A DNA stretch of 64,000 bases from Streptomyces marianii. Lineage in GTDB: Bacteria; Actinomycetota; Actinomycetes; Streptomycetales; Streptomycetaceae. The stretch is from positions 4,324,001-4,388,000 of the forward strand of contig NZ_VAWE01000001.1 in NCBI RefSeq assembly GCF_005795905.1, in the 5' to 3' direction. Below the pieces are notes generated by a model that was not told where the DNA came from, made no database searches, and saw nothing but the letters and a program-made list of their open reading frames with translations. Below, piece by piece: positions 34,633 to 43,371 of this stretch (the stretch's first letter is position 1; each line of letters opens with the position of its first letter). A program made the translations under genes and the position numbers.

Positions 34633-37053
34633 TCACTCGCCCGCGTGGGCGAGTGCGATGTCGTGGCCGTCCGCACCTCCGCCGGTCACGGTGACCGTGC
34701 GCGCCACCGGCGGGTAGCCGGTCGCGATGACCGTGTACTCGCCCGTGTCGAGGTCGGCGAAGGCATACGCGCCGTCGTCGGCGGTGGTCGCGGTCGCGAC
34801 CATGTTCCCCGCCGCGTCGATGAGCGTCACCCGGGCGTCGGTCAGCGGGCTCCCGGCGTCCCCGGCCCGGACGGTACCGCGGACCACAGCGCCCGCGTGC
34901 AGGGCCACCTCGAGCCGGGTGACGCCCTGGCCGCCGATCTCCACGGGAAGGGCCAGCGGCCGGAAGCCGGGGGCGCTCACGGCGACGGTCACCCCGCCCG
35001 GAACCAGCTCGGTGAAGGCGAAGCCCCCGTCCGGGCCGGAGGCGCCGGTGGCCAGCACATCTCCCCGCACATCGGTGACGACGACCATGGCGCCCTCGAC
35101 CGCCGCGCCACCCTCGGCCGCGACCACGGCGCCGTTCAGCCCGCTCGTACCGGCGAGGAGGATGTCGTGGGCCAGGGGCTCGTCCCCGACGACCACCGTG
35201 GACGCCTGCGGCTGGAAACCGTCGGCCGAGGTGATCAGGACGTACGGGCCGGAGCCCGGCGCGTCCAGGGCGTACGAGCCGTCCGCCTGCGCCACCGCGC
35301 GGCCCAACTGGCGGCCCGCAGGCGAGATCAGTGTGACGGCGGCCCGTCCGACGGGTGCGCCCTCCGAGCCGCGCACCACACCGCGCACGGCGGTCCCGGC
35401 GGCCACGGCGACGGGCATGTCCACGGGGGTGCTGTCACCGGTGTCCCGTGAGGCCGCGTCCGGGGTGGCGGCCGAGGCGCCCCTGAGCGCCACCTCCTTG
35501 ATGAACAGGGTCACCAGGAACGCCAGCAGTGCGAACGGGGCCGAGTACAGGAACACGTCCGCGACACCGTGCCCGTACGCGCTCTCGATCACGGTGCGGA
35601 CCGGGGCGGGAAGCGCGTCCAGGTCGGGGATGCCCCCGCCGCCGGTGCCGCCGTGGCCCATCGACGCGCCGCGCGGGCCGAGTTCGGCGAGGCCGTCCTC
35701 GACGTAGTGGGTGACGCGGTTGGCGAGCACCGCGCCCAGTGCGGAGACACCGACGGCACCGCCCAGCGACCGGAAGAAGGTGACGACCGACGAGGCCGCG
35801 CCCAGGTCCTGCGGGGCCACCTGGTTCTGGGTGCACAGCACCAGGTTCTGCATCATCATGCCGAGGCCGAGGCCCATCACGGCCATGAAGACCGCGATGC
35901 GCCAGTACTCGGTGTCGTAGCGGATCAGGCCCAGCAGGCCGAGGCCACCGGTGACCAGGACACCGCCGCTGACCAGCCATGCCTTCCACTTGCCGGTCTT
36001 GGTGATGATCAGGCCGCTGACCGTCGAGGAGACGAACAGACCCGCGATCATCGGGATGGTCATGACGCCGGACATCGTGGGCGACTCGCCCCGGGCCAGC
36101 TGGAAGTACTGGCTGAAGAAGACCGTGCCGGCGAACATCGCGACACCCACGAAGAGCGACGCGAGGGAGGCCAGCGTGATGGTCCGGTTGCGGAACAGCC
36201 GCAGCGGGACGATCGGGTCGCCCGCCCGGGACTCGACGAGCAGGAAGACCAGGCCCAGGGCCACCGCGCCGCCGGTCATGGCGTACGTCTGCCAGGACAG
36301 CCACGCGTACTTGTCACCTGCGAAGGTGACCCAGATCAGCAGCAGCGAGACCGCGGCGCTGACGAAGAGGGCGCCCGCCCAGTCGACCTCGACGTCCCGC
36401 TTCACCACGGGAAGCTTGAGGGTCTTCTGCAGCACGAGCAGCGCGATGAGCGCGAACGGTACACCGACGTAGAAGCACCAGCGCCAGCCGAGCCACTCGG
36501 TGTCGGTGATGACGCCGCCGAGCAGCGGGCCGCCGACCGTTGCGACGGCGAACGTCGCTCCGAGGTAGCCGCTGTAGCGGCCGCGCTCCCGTGGGGAGAT
36601 CATCGCGGCCATGATCACCTGTGCCAGGGCGGTGAGGCCGCCTACGCCGATGCCCTGCACCACGCGGCAGGCGATGAGCGTGCCGGTGTTCTGCGCGAGC
36701 CCGGCGACCACCGAGCCCGCCACATAGATGATCAGGGCTATCTGGACCAGCAGCTTCTTGCTGAAGAGGTCGGCGAGCTTGCCCCAGAGCGGGGTGGTCG
36801 CTGTCATCGCCAGCAGGGCCGCCGTGACCACCCACGTGTAGGCGGACTGGCCGCCGCCCAGGTCGTTGATGATCTCGGGCAGGGCGTTGGAGACGATGGT
36901 CGAGGACAGGATGGCGACGAACATGCCGAGCAGCAGCCCGGACAGCGCCTCCATGATCTGCCGGTGCGTCATCGGCGCGCCGCCCTCGGAGGCAGAGGTC
37001 CCCCCATGCTTGGCGTGGCCGCCCCGCACACCGGTCGGTGTGGTCGTAGCCAT
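34633..37053 (-). CDS. DHA2-family MFS exporter with C-terminal carboxypeptidase-regulatory-like repeats
   Basis: This 806-residue protein has a 14-helix transporter (about 30-525) with the DHA2 features GKLADLFSKK (loop 2-3), GGLTALAQVIMAAMISPRERGRYSGYLGATFAVATVGGPLLGGVITD (motif C region) and LGMMMQNLVLCTQNQVAPQDLGAASSV. After helix 14 comes a Thr/Asp linker. About three all-beta repeats (about 550-806) follow, of the type AVRGVVRGSEGAPVGRAAVTL, DGSYALDAPGSGPYVLI and STVVVGDEPLAHDILL. These are CarboxypepD_reg-like folds. The fusion adds a soluble domain of about 260 residues to the exporter. It lies 15 nt downstream of marR and is probably co-transcribed with and repressed by it. Confidence 0.9.
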   Translation of the reverse strand: MATTTPTGVRGGHAKHGGTSASEGGAPMTHRQIMEALSGLLLGMFVAILSSTIVSNALPEIINDLGGGQSAYTWVVTAALLAMTATTPLWGKLADLFSKKLLVQIALIIYVAGSVVAGLAQNTGTLIACRVVQGIGVGGLTALAQVIMAAMISPRERGRYSGYLGATFAVATVGGPLLGGVITDTEWLGWRWCFYVGVPFALIALLVLQKTLKLPVVKRDVEVDWAGALFVSAAVSLLLIWVTFAGDKYAWLSWQTYAMTGGAVALGLVFLLVESRAGDPIVPLRLFRNRTITLASLASLFVGVAMFAGTVFFSQYFQLARGESPTMSGVMTIPMIAGLFVSSTVSGLIITKTGKWKAWLVSGGVLVTGGLGLLGLIRYDTEYWRIAVFMAVMGLGLGMMMQNLVLCTQNQVAPQDLGAASSVVTFFRSLGGAVGVSALGAVLANRVTHYVEDGLAELGPRGASMGHGGTGGGGIPDLDALPAPVRTVIESAYGHGVADVFLYSAPFALLAFLVTLFIKEVALRGASAATPDAASRDTGDSTPVDMPVAVAAGTAVRGVVRGSEGAPVGRAAVTLISPAGRQLGRAVAQADGSYALDAPGSGPYVLITSADGFQPQASTVVVGDEPLAHDILLAGTSGLNGAVVAAEGGAAVEGAMVVVTDVRGDVLATGASGPDGGFAFTELVPGGVTVAVSAPGFRPLALPVEIGGQGVTRLEVALHAGAVVRGTVRAGDAGSPLTDARVTLIDAAGNMVATATTADDGAYAFADLDTGEYTVIATGYPPVARTVTVTGGGADGHDIALAHAGE

Positions 37054-37068
37054 GTACTTCCTTGTCTC

Positions 37069-37518
37069 TTACGTGGGTGTGCGGGCGGTCCGGCAGTCCC
37101 CGACGGATGCGCGGAGGCGGGCCAGCAGCGCGTTGAGCCGTCCGACGTCGTCGTCGGACCAGTCCTCGAGGTAGTGGGCGAACAGATCGGTCGTGCGCCG
37201 GCCGAGGTCGTCGAGCCGGGCCACCCCCGCGGGGGTGAGCCGCAGGATGCGCGAGCGACCGTCGTCCGGGTCGGGCGACCGCTCTATCCAGCCGCGTTCG
37301 GCGACGTGAGCCACATGGCGGCTGGTGACGGACATGTCGACGGCGAGGAGTTCCGCGAGTCGGCTGATCCGCATCTCCCCGTACCGGTCGAGGAGGGCCA
37401 GCACGGCGGCGGACCCGGAGGGGCACTCCGCGGGCAGCAGGCGCGCGATGCTCCTCTTCACGGCGCCCATGGCGCTGATCTGGCGGGCCAGCTCCTCGTA
37501 CTGACTCCGTTCGGCCAC
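37069..37518 (-). CDS. MarR-family transcriptional regulator
   Basis: This 149-residue winged-helix repressor has the HTH at about residues 45-95 (RISRLAELLAVDMSVTSRHVAHVAERGWIERSPDPDDGRSRILRLTPAG), with the wing motif DDGRSR. I chose GTG 37518 because GGGAGGGG lies 5 nt upstream; the ATG at 37533 has no ribosome site. It is followed at 15 nt by the MFS exporter gene. Two TTGC-type palindromes upstream are likely autoregulatory operators. A drug-sensing repressor of the exporter is the usual arrangement. Confidence 0.9.
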   Translation of the reverse strand: MAERSQYEELARQISAMGAVKRSIARLLPAECPSGSAAVLALLDRYGEMRISRLAELLAVDMSVTSRHVAHVAERGWIERSPDPDDGRSRILRLTPAGVARLDDLGRRTTDLFAHYLEDWSDDDVGRLNALLARLRASVGDCRTARTPT

Positions 37519-37536
37519 GGATGCCCCTCCCATCTT

Positions 37537-37578
37537 GTTGCTTAAGGCAACCATAAAACGGTTGGTAGTTGCAGGCAA
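37537..37578 (-). promoter_or_regulatory. Paired MarR-type operators
   Basis: GTTGC-TTAAG-GCAAC (37537-37551) and TTGC-AG-GCAA (37569-37578) are two palindromes sharing TTGC/GCAA half-sites, just upstream of marR. Their centres are about 30 bp (three helical turns) apart, which favours cooperative binding on one DNA face. Confidence 0.55.
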
Positions 37579-37740
37579 ATGAAAAGGGGCCCTTCGGGGT
37601 AAAGGAACACCAAAGCCTTTGCATGTGCGAGGTCATGGTCCGGCCGTTTCGACGGGCAACGTGCGGACGACGTGCGGGTATACCGCAGGGCGGCCGACCG
37701 GGGTTGGGTGGGTCACCCGCGTTCGCTAGGGTCCTGACCC

Positions 37741-37956
37741 ATGGCACACAACCCCCAAGCGCCCCAGGGTCCCGAGGGCTACGACCCCGCGGGCAGCACG
37801 CAGATGTTCCGCGCCTTCGTCGACGAGGGCGGTCCGCAGCAGGGCGGCCGCGCTGCGGCGGCGCCCGCGCAGGCCGGTCCGCGGGTAGGACTGATCGTCG
37901 GGATCGTGGCGGCCGTCGCGATCGTCGGCGCGGTCGTCTGGCTCGCGCTCGGCTGA
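37741..37956 (+). CDS. Small C-tail-anchored membrane protein
   Basis: This is a 71-residue protein from ATG 37741. Residues 1-45 are polar and Pro/Gln/Ala-rich (GSTQMFRAFVDEGG); residues of about 49-70 (VGLIVGIVAAVAIVGAVVWLAL) form a C-terminal transmembrane helix. It has no known domain. It converges on the next gene, with a hairpin between them. Confidence 0.7.
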   Translation: MAHNPQAPQGPEGYDPAGSTQMFRAFVDEGGPQQGGRAAAAPAQAGPRVGLIVGIVAAVAIVGAVVWLALG

Positions 37957-37967
37957 TTCCGCCGGAA

Positions 37968-37986
37968 CGGACCTCCGTGAGGTCCG
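37968..37986. terminator. Bidirectional terminator between convergent genes
   Basis: CGGACCTC-CGT-GAGGTCCG is a perfect 8-bp stem with a 3-nt loop in the 35-nt gap between two convergent stop codons. Confidence 0.7.
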
Positions 37987-37991
37987 GCCGC

Positions 37992-38753
37992 TCAGGACGG
38001 ATGCTCCGTGCGTACGTCCTGCGTCTCCACGCGCATGCCCAACGGCACGCGCCAGGAGTCCACGCACACCCGGTACGCCGTCGTCCTGGCCGCGCCCGCG
38101 GCGATGGGCGTCGGCAGCGCCTGGGCCGAATCGATCGTCGCCCAGTCGACGCCGAGCGCTCCGATGATGTGCGTGCCGAACACGACGGTGCCCGAACGCA
38201 CCGCTGAGCCACCGGTGTTGCGGAACTCCACGGTGACGTCCTCGCACCACCGCCTGTCCGCGGGTGCCCTCCGCACCTCCGCGACCACCAGCACGGCCGG
38301 CCCCGGCGGCGAAGGCGGCGGTTCCGTTGGCGGGGGAGCCGGCGGGCTGGTGCCCGGGGCCGGGGGAGAGCTCGCCGGTTCCGACGGCCCAGGCCCTGAG
38401 TCGCCGCCCGATTCCCCTCCCGCAGGCCGTTCGGCCGGCGCCCCGGGCGCGGCGTGGCCGCCCGAGGCATCCGGTGCCGCCCCCGCAAGCGACGCGCCCG
38501 CGCTCGGGGCCGTTCTCCCGGCGGGTCCGCCTCCCGGTCCGGGTGCCGCACCGGGAGGCCGGGCGGGAGATCGGCCGTCGAGGGGCACGAGTACGACGTC
38601 TCCGGACGGCGGCACGGCGCCTTCCGGCCCGTTCCCGCCGGCTCCGACAGCGGCGTACCCGTCGTGTCGGCCGTCGGCCCCGGAGGCGGCGAGCACCCCG
38701 CCGAGGCAGAGTGCGACCACTGCCAGACCGTATCCGACCCGTCGCCGCCGCAT
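37992..38753 (-). CDS. Exported Pro-rich protein with C-terminal beta domain
   Basis: This is a 253-residue protein. The N-terminus has RRRR and a hydrophobic segment (about 6-24), a signal peptide or anchor. Residues of about 45-150 are a Gly/Pro/Ala/Ser linker. The C-terminal 100 residues form a compact domain with two Cys (RRWCEDVTVEFRNTGG, RVCVDSWRVPLGM), like secreted carbohydrate-binding-type beta-sandwiches. ATG 38753 is preceded by a palindrome (38766-38782). Function unknown. Confidence 0.7.
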   Translation of the reverse strand: MRRRRVGYGLAVVALCLGGVLAASGADGRHDGYAAVGAGGNGPEGAVPPSGDVVLVPLDGRSPARPPGAAPGPGGGPAGRTAPSAGASLAGAAPDASGGHAAPGAPAERPAGGESGGDSGPGPSEPASSPPAPGTSPPAPPPTEPPPSPPGPAVLVVAEVRRAPADRRWCEDVTVEFRNTGGSAVRSGTVVFGTHIIGALGVDWATIDSAQALPTPIAAGAARTTAYRVCVDSWRVPLGMRVETQDVRTEHPS

Positions 38754-38765
38754 CGGCCCAGTTTG

Positions 38766-38782
38766 TCTGACGCACCGTCAAA
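38766..38782 (-). promoter_or_regulatory. TGACG-CAC-CGTCA palindrome, relative of the acyl-CoA operon operator
   Basis: TCTGACGCACCGTCAAA matches the 6176-6192 operator at 14 of 17 positions. It sits 13 bp upstream of the exported Pro-rich protein gene and could bind the same TetR-type regulator. Confidence 0.45.
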
Positions 38783-38856
38783 GAAAAACCCCGCGCCGGG
38801 AAGTGATGCCCGACCGTTCGGCACGCCATGGAGGCGTTGCGACCGGCCGGGCGGCG

Positions 38857-39771
38857 TCAGTCGGCGATCAGGCCCTCGCGCAGCTGCGCCAACGTCCGTG
38901 TGAGCAGCCGCGAGACGTGCATCTGGGAGATGCCGACCTCCTCACCGATCTGCGACTGCGTCATGTTGGCGAAGAACCGCAGCATGATGATCTGTCGCTC
39001 GCGTGGCGGGAGTTTGGCCAGCAGCGGCTTCAGGGACTCGCGGTACTCGACGCCCTCCAGCGCACCGTCCTCGTAGCCGAGCCGGTCCGCGAGGGAGCCC
39101 TCGCCGCCGTCGTCCTCCGGCGACGGGGAGTCCAGCGAGGACGCCGTGTACGCGTTGCCCACGGCGAGGCCGTCGACCACGTCCTCCTCCGACACGCCCA
39201 GTACCGCGGCGAGTTCGGGCACCGTCGGGGAGCGGTCCAGCTTCTGGGCCAGCTCGTCGCTCGCCTTCGTCAGCGCGAGGCGCAGTTCCTGGAGCCGTCG
39301 CGGAACCCGCACCGACCAACTCGTGTCCCGGAAGAAGCGCTTGATCTCGCCGACGACGGTCGGCATGGCGAACGTCGGGAACTCCACGCCCCGTTCGCAG
39401 TCGAAGCGGTCGATGGCCTTGATGAGGCCGATCGTGCCGACCTGGACGATGTCCTCCATCGGCTCGTTGCGGCTGCGGAAGCGGGCCGCCGCGTAGCGCA
39501 CCAGCGGCAGGTTGAGCTCGATGAGGGTGTCGCGCACGTACGTGCGTTCGGGGCTGTCCTGATCGAGCGTCGCCAGCCGCAGGAAGAGCGAGCGCGAGAG
39601 CGTGCGGGTGTCGAGGGCTTCGGGGGCCTCGGTCGGCAGATCCACGGCCACGTCCACGGACATGGATGCGGACATGGGTGCGGATACCGGGTCGGGCGCC
39701 GGGGGCGCGTCGGGCGAGGGAGCGCTCTGCGTGAGCGTGAGCACCTTCGAGCTGCCCTGTTCTGCGGACAT
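38857..39771 (-). CDS. sigN: SigB/SigF/SigG-family sigma factor, SigN-like
   Basis: This 304-residue group 3 sigma factor begins with an unstructured tail of about 55 residues. Region 2 has [38 protein letters not shown] and [20 protein letters not shown], region 3 [15 protein letters not shown], and region 4 [44 protein letters not shown]. This subfamily governs stress and development in Streptomyces. The symbol rests on the neighbouring SigF-like gene and the order relative to tadA and upp that I recall for S. coelicolor. No anti-sigma gene is adjacent. It is separated from the next sigma gene by 234 nt with a repeat operator. Confidence 0.85.
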   Translation of the reverse strand: MSAEQGSSKVLTLTQSAPSPDAPPAPDPVSAPMSASMSVDVAVDLPTEAPEALDTRTLSRSLFLRLATLDQDSPERTYVRDTLIELNLPLVRYAAARFRSRNEPMEDIVQVGTIGLIKAIDRFDCERGVEFPTFAMPTVVGEIKRFFRDTSWSVRVPRRLQELRLALTKASDELAQKLDRSPTVPELAAVLGVSEEDVVDGLAVGNAYTASSLDSPSPEDDGGEGSLADRLGYEDGALEGVEYRESLKPLLAKLPPRERQIIMLRFFANMTQSQIGEEVGISQMHVSRLLTRTLAQLREGLIAD

Positions 39772-39882
39772 GCCACCCCCTGGAGGTCGCGGACGGTCGC
39801 GTCGGCCACGACCATCGGAGGAACGCAGCCTCCACCTGAATACCGGAGGCGGGGCCGCGGCAAACGCGGTTTCCGCAGAATG

Positions 39883-39922
39883 TCACATGTCGGCAACGCG
39901 CTGTAGTGACATGTCGACAACG
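39883..39922 (-). promoter_or_regulatory. Direct-repeat operator upstream of the SigN-like gene
   Basis: TCACATGTCGGCAACG (39883-39898) and TGACATGTCGACAACG (39907-39922) are direct repeats, 24 bp start to start. Parts also form a TGTCAC...GTGACA inverted pair. The position, about 110-150 bp upstream of the sigma gene, suggests a regulator or promoter array. Confidence 0.45.
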
Positions 39923-40005
39923 GAGCGTCAGATGAGCGCAGGAAAAGAGGTGTATGTGGCTTTCGTGTCGCTCGAAATGGGCTGAAAGGGGTCTACCCGA
40001 TTCGG

Positions 40006-40839
40006 TTACGCCTCGATTCTGTTTGCGGATCTCAGTCGTGCGAAGCTTCGGGCGAGGAGCCTTGACACATGCATCTGAGAGACCCCCAGTTCGGCGCTGA
40101 TCTGGGACTGCGTCAGATTGTTGTAGTAGCGCAGCAGCAGGATCCGCTGTTCGCGCTCGGGCAGTTGTACGAGGAGATGGCGTACGAGGTCGCGGTGTTC
40201 GACTCCGGCGAGCGCGGGGTCCTCGTAGCCCAGCCGGTCCAGCAGCCCGGGCAGTCCGTCGCCCTCCTGTGCGGCCTCCAGTGACGTCGCGTGGTACGAC
40301 CGGCCCGCCTCGATGCAGGCGAGGACCTCGTCCTCGGAGATCTTCAGCCGCTCCGCGATCTCGGCCGTCGTCGGGGACCGCCCGTGTGCCGTCGTCAGGT
40401 CCTCCGTGGCGCCGTTGACCTGTACCCACAACTCGTGCAGCCGGCGCGGCACGTGCACGGTCCGCACGTTGTCGCGGAAGTATCGTTTGATCTCGCCGAC
40501 CACGGTGGGCATGGCGAACGTCGGGAACTGCACGCCCCGCTCGGGGTCGAAGCGGTCGATCGCGTTGATCAGGCCGATCGTGCCGACCTGGACCACGTCC
40601 TCCATCGGCTCGTTGCGGCTGCGGAAACGTGCCGCCGCGTAGCGGACCAGGGGCAGGTTCGCCTCGATGAGCGCGGCCCGGACGCGGGTGTGCTCGGGTG
40701 TGCCGGGCTCCAGGTCCTTCAGCTGGGCGAAGAGTACCTGGGTCAGCGCCCTGGTGTCCGCACCCCGGCTCTGCTTGGCCCGGCCCTCGCTCTCGTTCTG
40801 GGGCGGCACTTGAGGTGCAGTACTGGCCGGCACGGTCAC
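40006..40839 (-). CDS. sigF: SigB/SigF/SigG-family sigma factor, SigF-like
   Basis: This 277-residue paralogue of the preceding gene shares [36 protein letters not shown] and the region 4 [44 protein letters not shown]. SigF in Streptomyces drives late spore maturation. It starts at GTG 40839 with GAAGGGG upstream. Three TTGAC-containing near-repeats lie in the leader (about 40850-40892). The pairing of two such genes is a conserved Streptomyces feature; the two subtypes could be swapped. Confidence 0.85.
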   Translation of the reverse strand: MTVPASTAPQVPPQNESEGRAKQSRGADTRALTQVLFAQLKDLEPGTPEHTRVRAALIEANLPLVRYAAARFRSRNEPMEDVVQVGTIGLINAIDRFDPERGVQFPTFAMPTVVGEIKRYFRDNVRTVHVPRRLHELWVQVNGATEDLTTAHGRSPTTAEIAERLKISEDEVLACIEAGRSYHATSLEAAQEGDGLPGLLDRLGYEDPALAGVEHRDLVRHLLVQLPEREQRILLLRYYNNLTQSQISAELGVSQMHVSRLLARSFARLRSANRIEA

Positions 40840-41131
40840 GCCACCCCTTCACGGGTCGAACGGCGTCAACCCCAGGCGTCAACGCCGGGTCAACTCATCC
40901 ATCAAAAGCGGTCATAGCATCACAACACAGATCCACCGTGTTCAAGCACTCCATGACGCCGTGTTGAGGGCAAGTTGGTGCATAAGTGAAGAAAGCCCCG
41001 CACCTCTACGGTGGGGGCTGAAGGGCGTGGGCGGGCGGGCGGCTCGGTGGTCGCGTTCGGTGATCACCCGCGTGGTGACACCTCGCACCGCCGACCGGCT
41101 GCGTCCGGGCGGGGCACCACGTCCGGGGGGT
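40840..41131. other. Leader of the SigF-like gene
   Basis: No gene is seen. On the minus strand GTTGACCC, GTTGACGCC and GTTGACGCC recur near the start codon. The region presumably holds the promoter, which in this class is often used by another sigma factor. Confidence 0.45.
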
Positions 41132-41293
41132 CTAGTCGACGAGCTCCGTCATGAACTCGCCGACGCCCTGTGCGGCACTCGATATGCCCTCGAAGCCCAC
41201 CTCGACGAGCTCGGCGGCCCGGGCCGGCGAATTGATGATCGTGTACAGCACGAAGACGACGACCACATAGAGAGCGATCTTCTTCGTTTGCAC
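41132..41293 (-). CDS. Conserved-looking 53-residue membrane-associated protein
   Basis: A short gene from GTG 41293 to TAG at 41132. Residues 1-5 are polar, residues of about 6-20 (IALYVVVVFVLYTII) a hydrophobic helix, then NSPARAAELVEVGFEGISSAAQGVGEFMTELVD, an amphipathic tail. GGAGG lies about 13 nt upstream of the start. It has the layout of very small membrane proteins found next to sporulation sigma genes in Streptomyces. Function unknown. It is below common length cut-offs. Confidence 0.7.
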   Translation of the reverse strand: MQTKKIALYVVVVFVLYTIINSPARAAELVEVGFEGISSAAQGVGEFMTELVD

Positions 41294-41694
41294 CACTGGT
41301 CCCTGCCTCCCCTGTGGCCCCTGTGCGGACGCGTGAGTCTAACCGAGCGTTCAGGGGCCGAGGACCCTGCCGTCGGGGTCCTCCCTCCGGCCGGGAAGGT
41401 CCTCCCCACCAGCGGTATCGGGGGTGAACCCGGAGGATCCGGCAGGAATCCGATGGGTGGGGGAACCGTCCCACGCTGCGGGTCCGCGAGCCGCGTGCTC
41501 CTCCCGGGCGGCGGGTCGGCGGGCGCGTACCCCTCGGGGAAGCGGTGAGTCCCCCGACCCCGCCTCCCCCGACCGGACGGAAGCCCCGGCCCGATCCCCC
41601 GAACGGCCGGGGCCTCCCCCTGCGTGCGCCGTGCCCGCGCCGTGGGGTCGCCCGCGTCCGGGCGCCCGTACGCGGGGCGCACGCGTACATGATG
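41294..41694. other. Gap upstream of the 53-residue protein
   Basis: About 400 nt without convincing coding sequence. It contains a hairpin GAGGACCC / GGGTCCTC at 41360-41383. Confidence 0.4.
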
Positions 41695-41728
41695 AAGGGC
41701 CCCGGGCTAGAACAAGCACGGGGCCCTT
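41695..41728 (-). terminator. Terminator of tRNA-Ser(CGA)
   Basis: A perfect 10-bp stem AAGGGCCCCG / CGGGGCCCTT with a 14-nt loop, 9 nt beyond the tRNA 3' end on the minus strand. Confidence 0.75.
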
Positions 41729-41736
41729 CACAGGAG

Positions 41737-41821
41737 CGGTAGCGGAGGGATTTGAACCCTCGGTGACTTGCGCCACACTCGCTTTCGAGGCGAGCTCCTT
41801 CGGCCGCTCGGACACGCTACC
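41737..41821 (-). tRNA. tRNA-Ser (anticodon CGA)
   Basis: An 85-nt class II tRNA on the minus strand. The acceptor GGTAGCG pairs with CGCTACC, the anticodon stem-loop is CGCCTCGAAAGCG with CGA, there is a long variable arm, and the T-loop GGTTCAAATCC is standard. It sits between the sigma genes and tadA. Confidence 0.95.
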
Positions 41822-41869
41822 GGGAGAGAGCTTAGCCCAAGGTGGGCCGTGCTCTGAAATCGATATCGA

Positions 41870-42379
41870 TCAGCGGCCGGAAAGGCCGTCCCGCAGCCCC
41901 TCCCCGGCATCCCCGCGAGGGCCCCGGAAGAACGCCGTGAGCTGCTGGGCGCACTCGGCCTCCAGCACTCCGTGGATCACCTCCGGGCGGTGGTTGAGCC
42001 GCCGGTCCCGTACGACGTCCCAGAGCGAGCCCGCCGCACCCGCCTTCTCGTCGCGGGCGCCGTAGACCACCCGGTCCACCCTGGAGAGCACCAGGGCGCC
42101 CGCGCACATCGTGCACGGCTCCAGCGTGACGACGAGCGTGCAGCCGGTCAGCCGCCAGCTCCCGCGCACCGCGGCCGCCCGCCGGAGCGCGAGGACCTCG
42201 GCGTGCCCGGTGGGGTCGCCGGTCAGCTCGCGTTCGTTGTGGCCCGCCGCCAGGACCGTGCCGTCCTCGGCCAGCACGACGGCGCCGACCGGGACGTCCC
42301 CGGCCAGCGGCGCACGCGCGGCCTCGTCGAGCGCGAGCCGCATGGGCGCCTCCCACGGCGCCCTGACGGGGTCCGTCAC
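41870..42379 (-). CDS. tadA: tRNA-specific adenosine deaminase
   Basis: This 169-residue zinc deaminase converts A34 to inosine in tRNA-Arg(ACG), the species encoded at 21213. The catalytic motif [13 protein letters not shown] (about 57-69) supplies the zinc His and proton-shuttling Glu. The second motif [12 protein letters not shown] (about 90-101) supplies the two Cys. It starts at GTG 42379, overlapping the stop of the upstream gene by one base, so the two are translationally coupled. Confidence 0.93.
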   Translation of the reverse strand: MTDPVRAPWEAPMRLALDEAARAPLAGDVPVGAVVLAEDGTVLAAGHNERELTGDPTGHAEVLALRRAAAVRGSWRLTGCTLVVTLEPCTMCAGALVLSRVDRVVYGARDEKAGAAGSLWDVVRDRRLNHRPEVIHGVLEAECAQQLTAFFRGPRGDAGEGLRDGLSGR

Positions 42380-42894
42380 TAGCGGACGGCCTCCAGCATC
42401 TCGGAGGTGCCGAGCGTGTCGGCGATCTCGGTCAGCGCGTCCGAGTTGAGCGCACAGAGCTCCTTGGCGGACATCCCGAGGTCGGCGAGCAGACCGGAGT
42501 CGCCGAGCGGCCCGACCGGGACCGCGTCGGAGTCGTCGGCCGTGTCCTCCTCGGCCTCCGGTTCGCCGTCCTCCGTGCCGTCGAGGTCGAGCGAGTCCAG
42601 CTCGTCATCCTCCTCGTCCTTGCCGAGCAGCTCGTCCGTGAGCATCGCCCCGTAGGAGGAGCGTGCTGCCGAGGCAGCGTCCGAGACGAAGACACGAGGA
42701 TCGTCCTCGCCGTCCACCCGAACGATGCCGAACCATGTGTCTTCCTGCTCGATGAAGGCGAGCACCGTGTCCTCGTTCACCGAGGCATCGCGGGCAAGGT
42801 CGGCCAGATCCGACAGGGTCTCCACATCGTCGAGCTCTGTGTCGCTCGCTACCCACCCGTCTTCGGTGCGCGCGAGCAGTGCGGCGAAGTACAC
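42379..42894 (-). CDS. tRNA adenosine deaminase-associated protein
   Basis: This 171-residue acidic protein is found directly before tadA in many actinobacteria. Residues 1-95 are globular ([41 protein letters not shown], [19 protein letters not shown]). A Glu/Asp-rich linker (about 105-140) and a C-terminal helical domain ending [11 protein letters not shown] follow. I take GTG 42894 as start (GGGAGA about 8 nt upstream) because upstream in-frame sequence has shadow composition. The role with TadA is inferred from constant neighbourhood. Confidence 0.85.
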   Translation of the reverse strand: MYFAALLARTEDGWVASDTELDDVETLSDLADLARDASVNEDTVLAFIEQEDTWFGIVRVDGEDDPRVFVSDAASAARSSYGAMLTDELLGKDEEDDELDSLDLDGTEDGEPEAEEDTADDSDAVPVGPLGDSGLLADLGMSAKELCALNSDALTEIADTLGTSEMLEAVR

Positions 42895-43077
42895 CGTGAC
42901 TCTCCCACTGATCAGAGTTGTGACGACCGGCGGAGCGCTGCTCGTGCCCCGCCCACTCGGAATCGTGGCAGAAACAACGGCTTCGCGAGAGGTCTTCCGG
43001 CGTTGCGTCGTGCACGCGTTCAGCGAGAGGGCCCGCCGAACGGCGGCGCAGGGGGGCCGTCCAGGGGACACCGAGGC

Positions 43078-43284
43078 TCACCAGCGGAAGGAGCGCATGC
43101 GCATCGCCTGGCGCATCCGCGCCGAGCGGGCACGCCGGGGCTGGACGCGGTCGCGCAAGGCCTTCGCCTCGTGCAGGTCGCGGAGGAACTGGGCACGCCG
43201 GCGCCTGCGCTCGGCGTCGGTCTCCTCCTGTTCCTGCCGCGGTTCCCGCCGCTGCTCCCGGTCTTGCAGATCCCGCTCCGGCAT
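43078..43284 (-). CDS. Short highly charged Arg/Glu protein
   Basis: This 68-residue protein is almost entirely charged: [19 protein letters not shown], then [22 protein letters not shown], and a basic tail with [13 protein letters not shown]. It is predicted to be one or two long helices, possibly nucleic-acid or ribosome binding. Divergent from upp with 87 nt between starts. The start is ATG 43284; a GTG at 43296 is possible. Its defined C-terminus and placement support a real gene despite the composition. Confidence 0.6.
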   Translation of the reverse strand: MPERDLQDREQRREPRQEQEETDAERRRRRAQFLRDLHEAKALRDRVQPRRARSARMRQAMRMRSFRW

Positions 43285-43371
43285 CGGCCACACCACCTCG
43301 GCGCTGGAAGGCTATGTCCCACCTTCCCGCCGGAGGCCGCGCCCACGCCAGCCCCGGCTACTGTTGGGTCC

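Noticed and set aside
38942..40882. A single 646-codon gene spanning both sigma factor genes
   Set aside because: Wrong frame for both conserved sigma proteins. The two genes are separate, each with its own start and a 234-nt gap.
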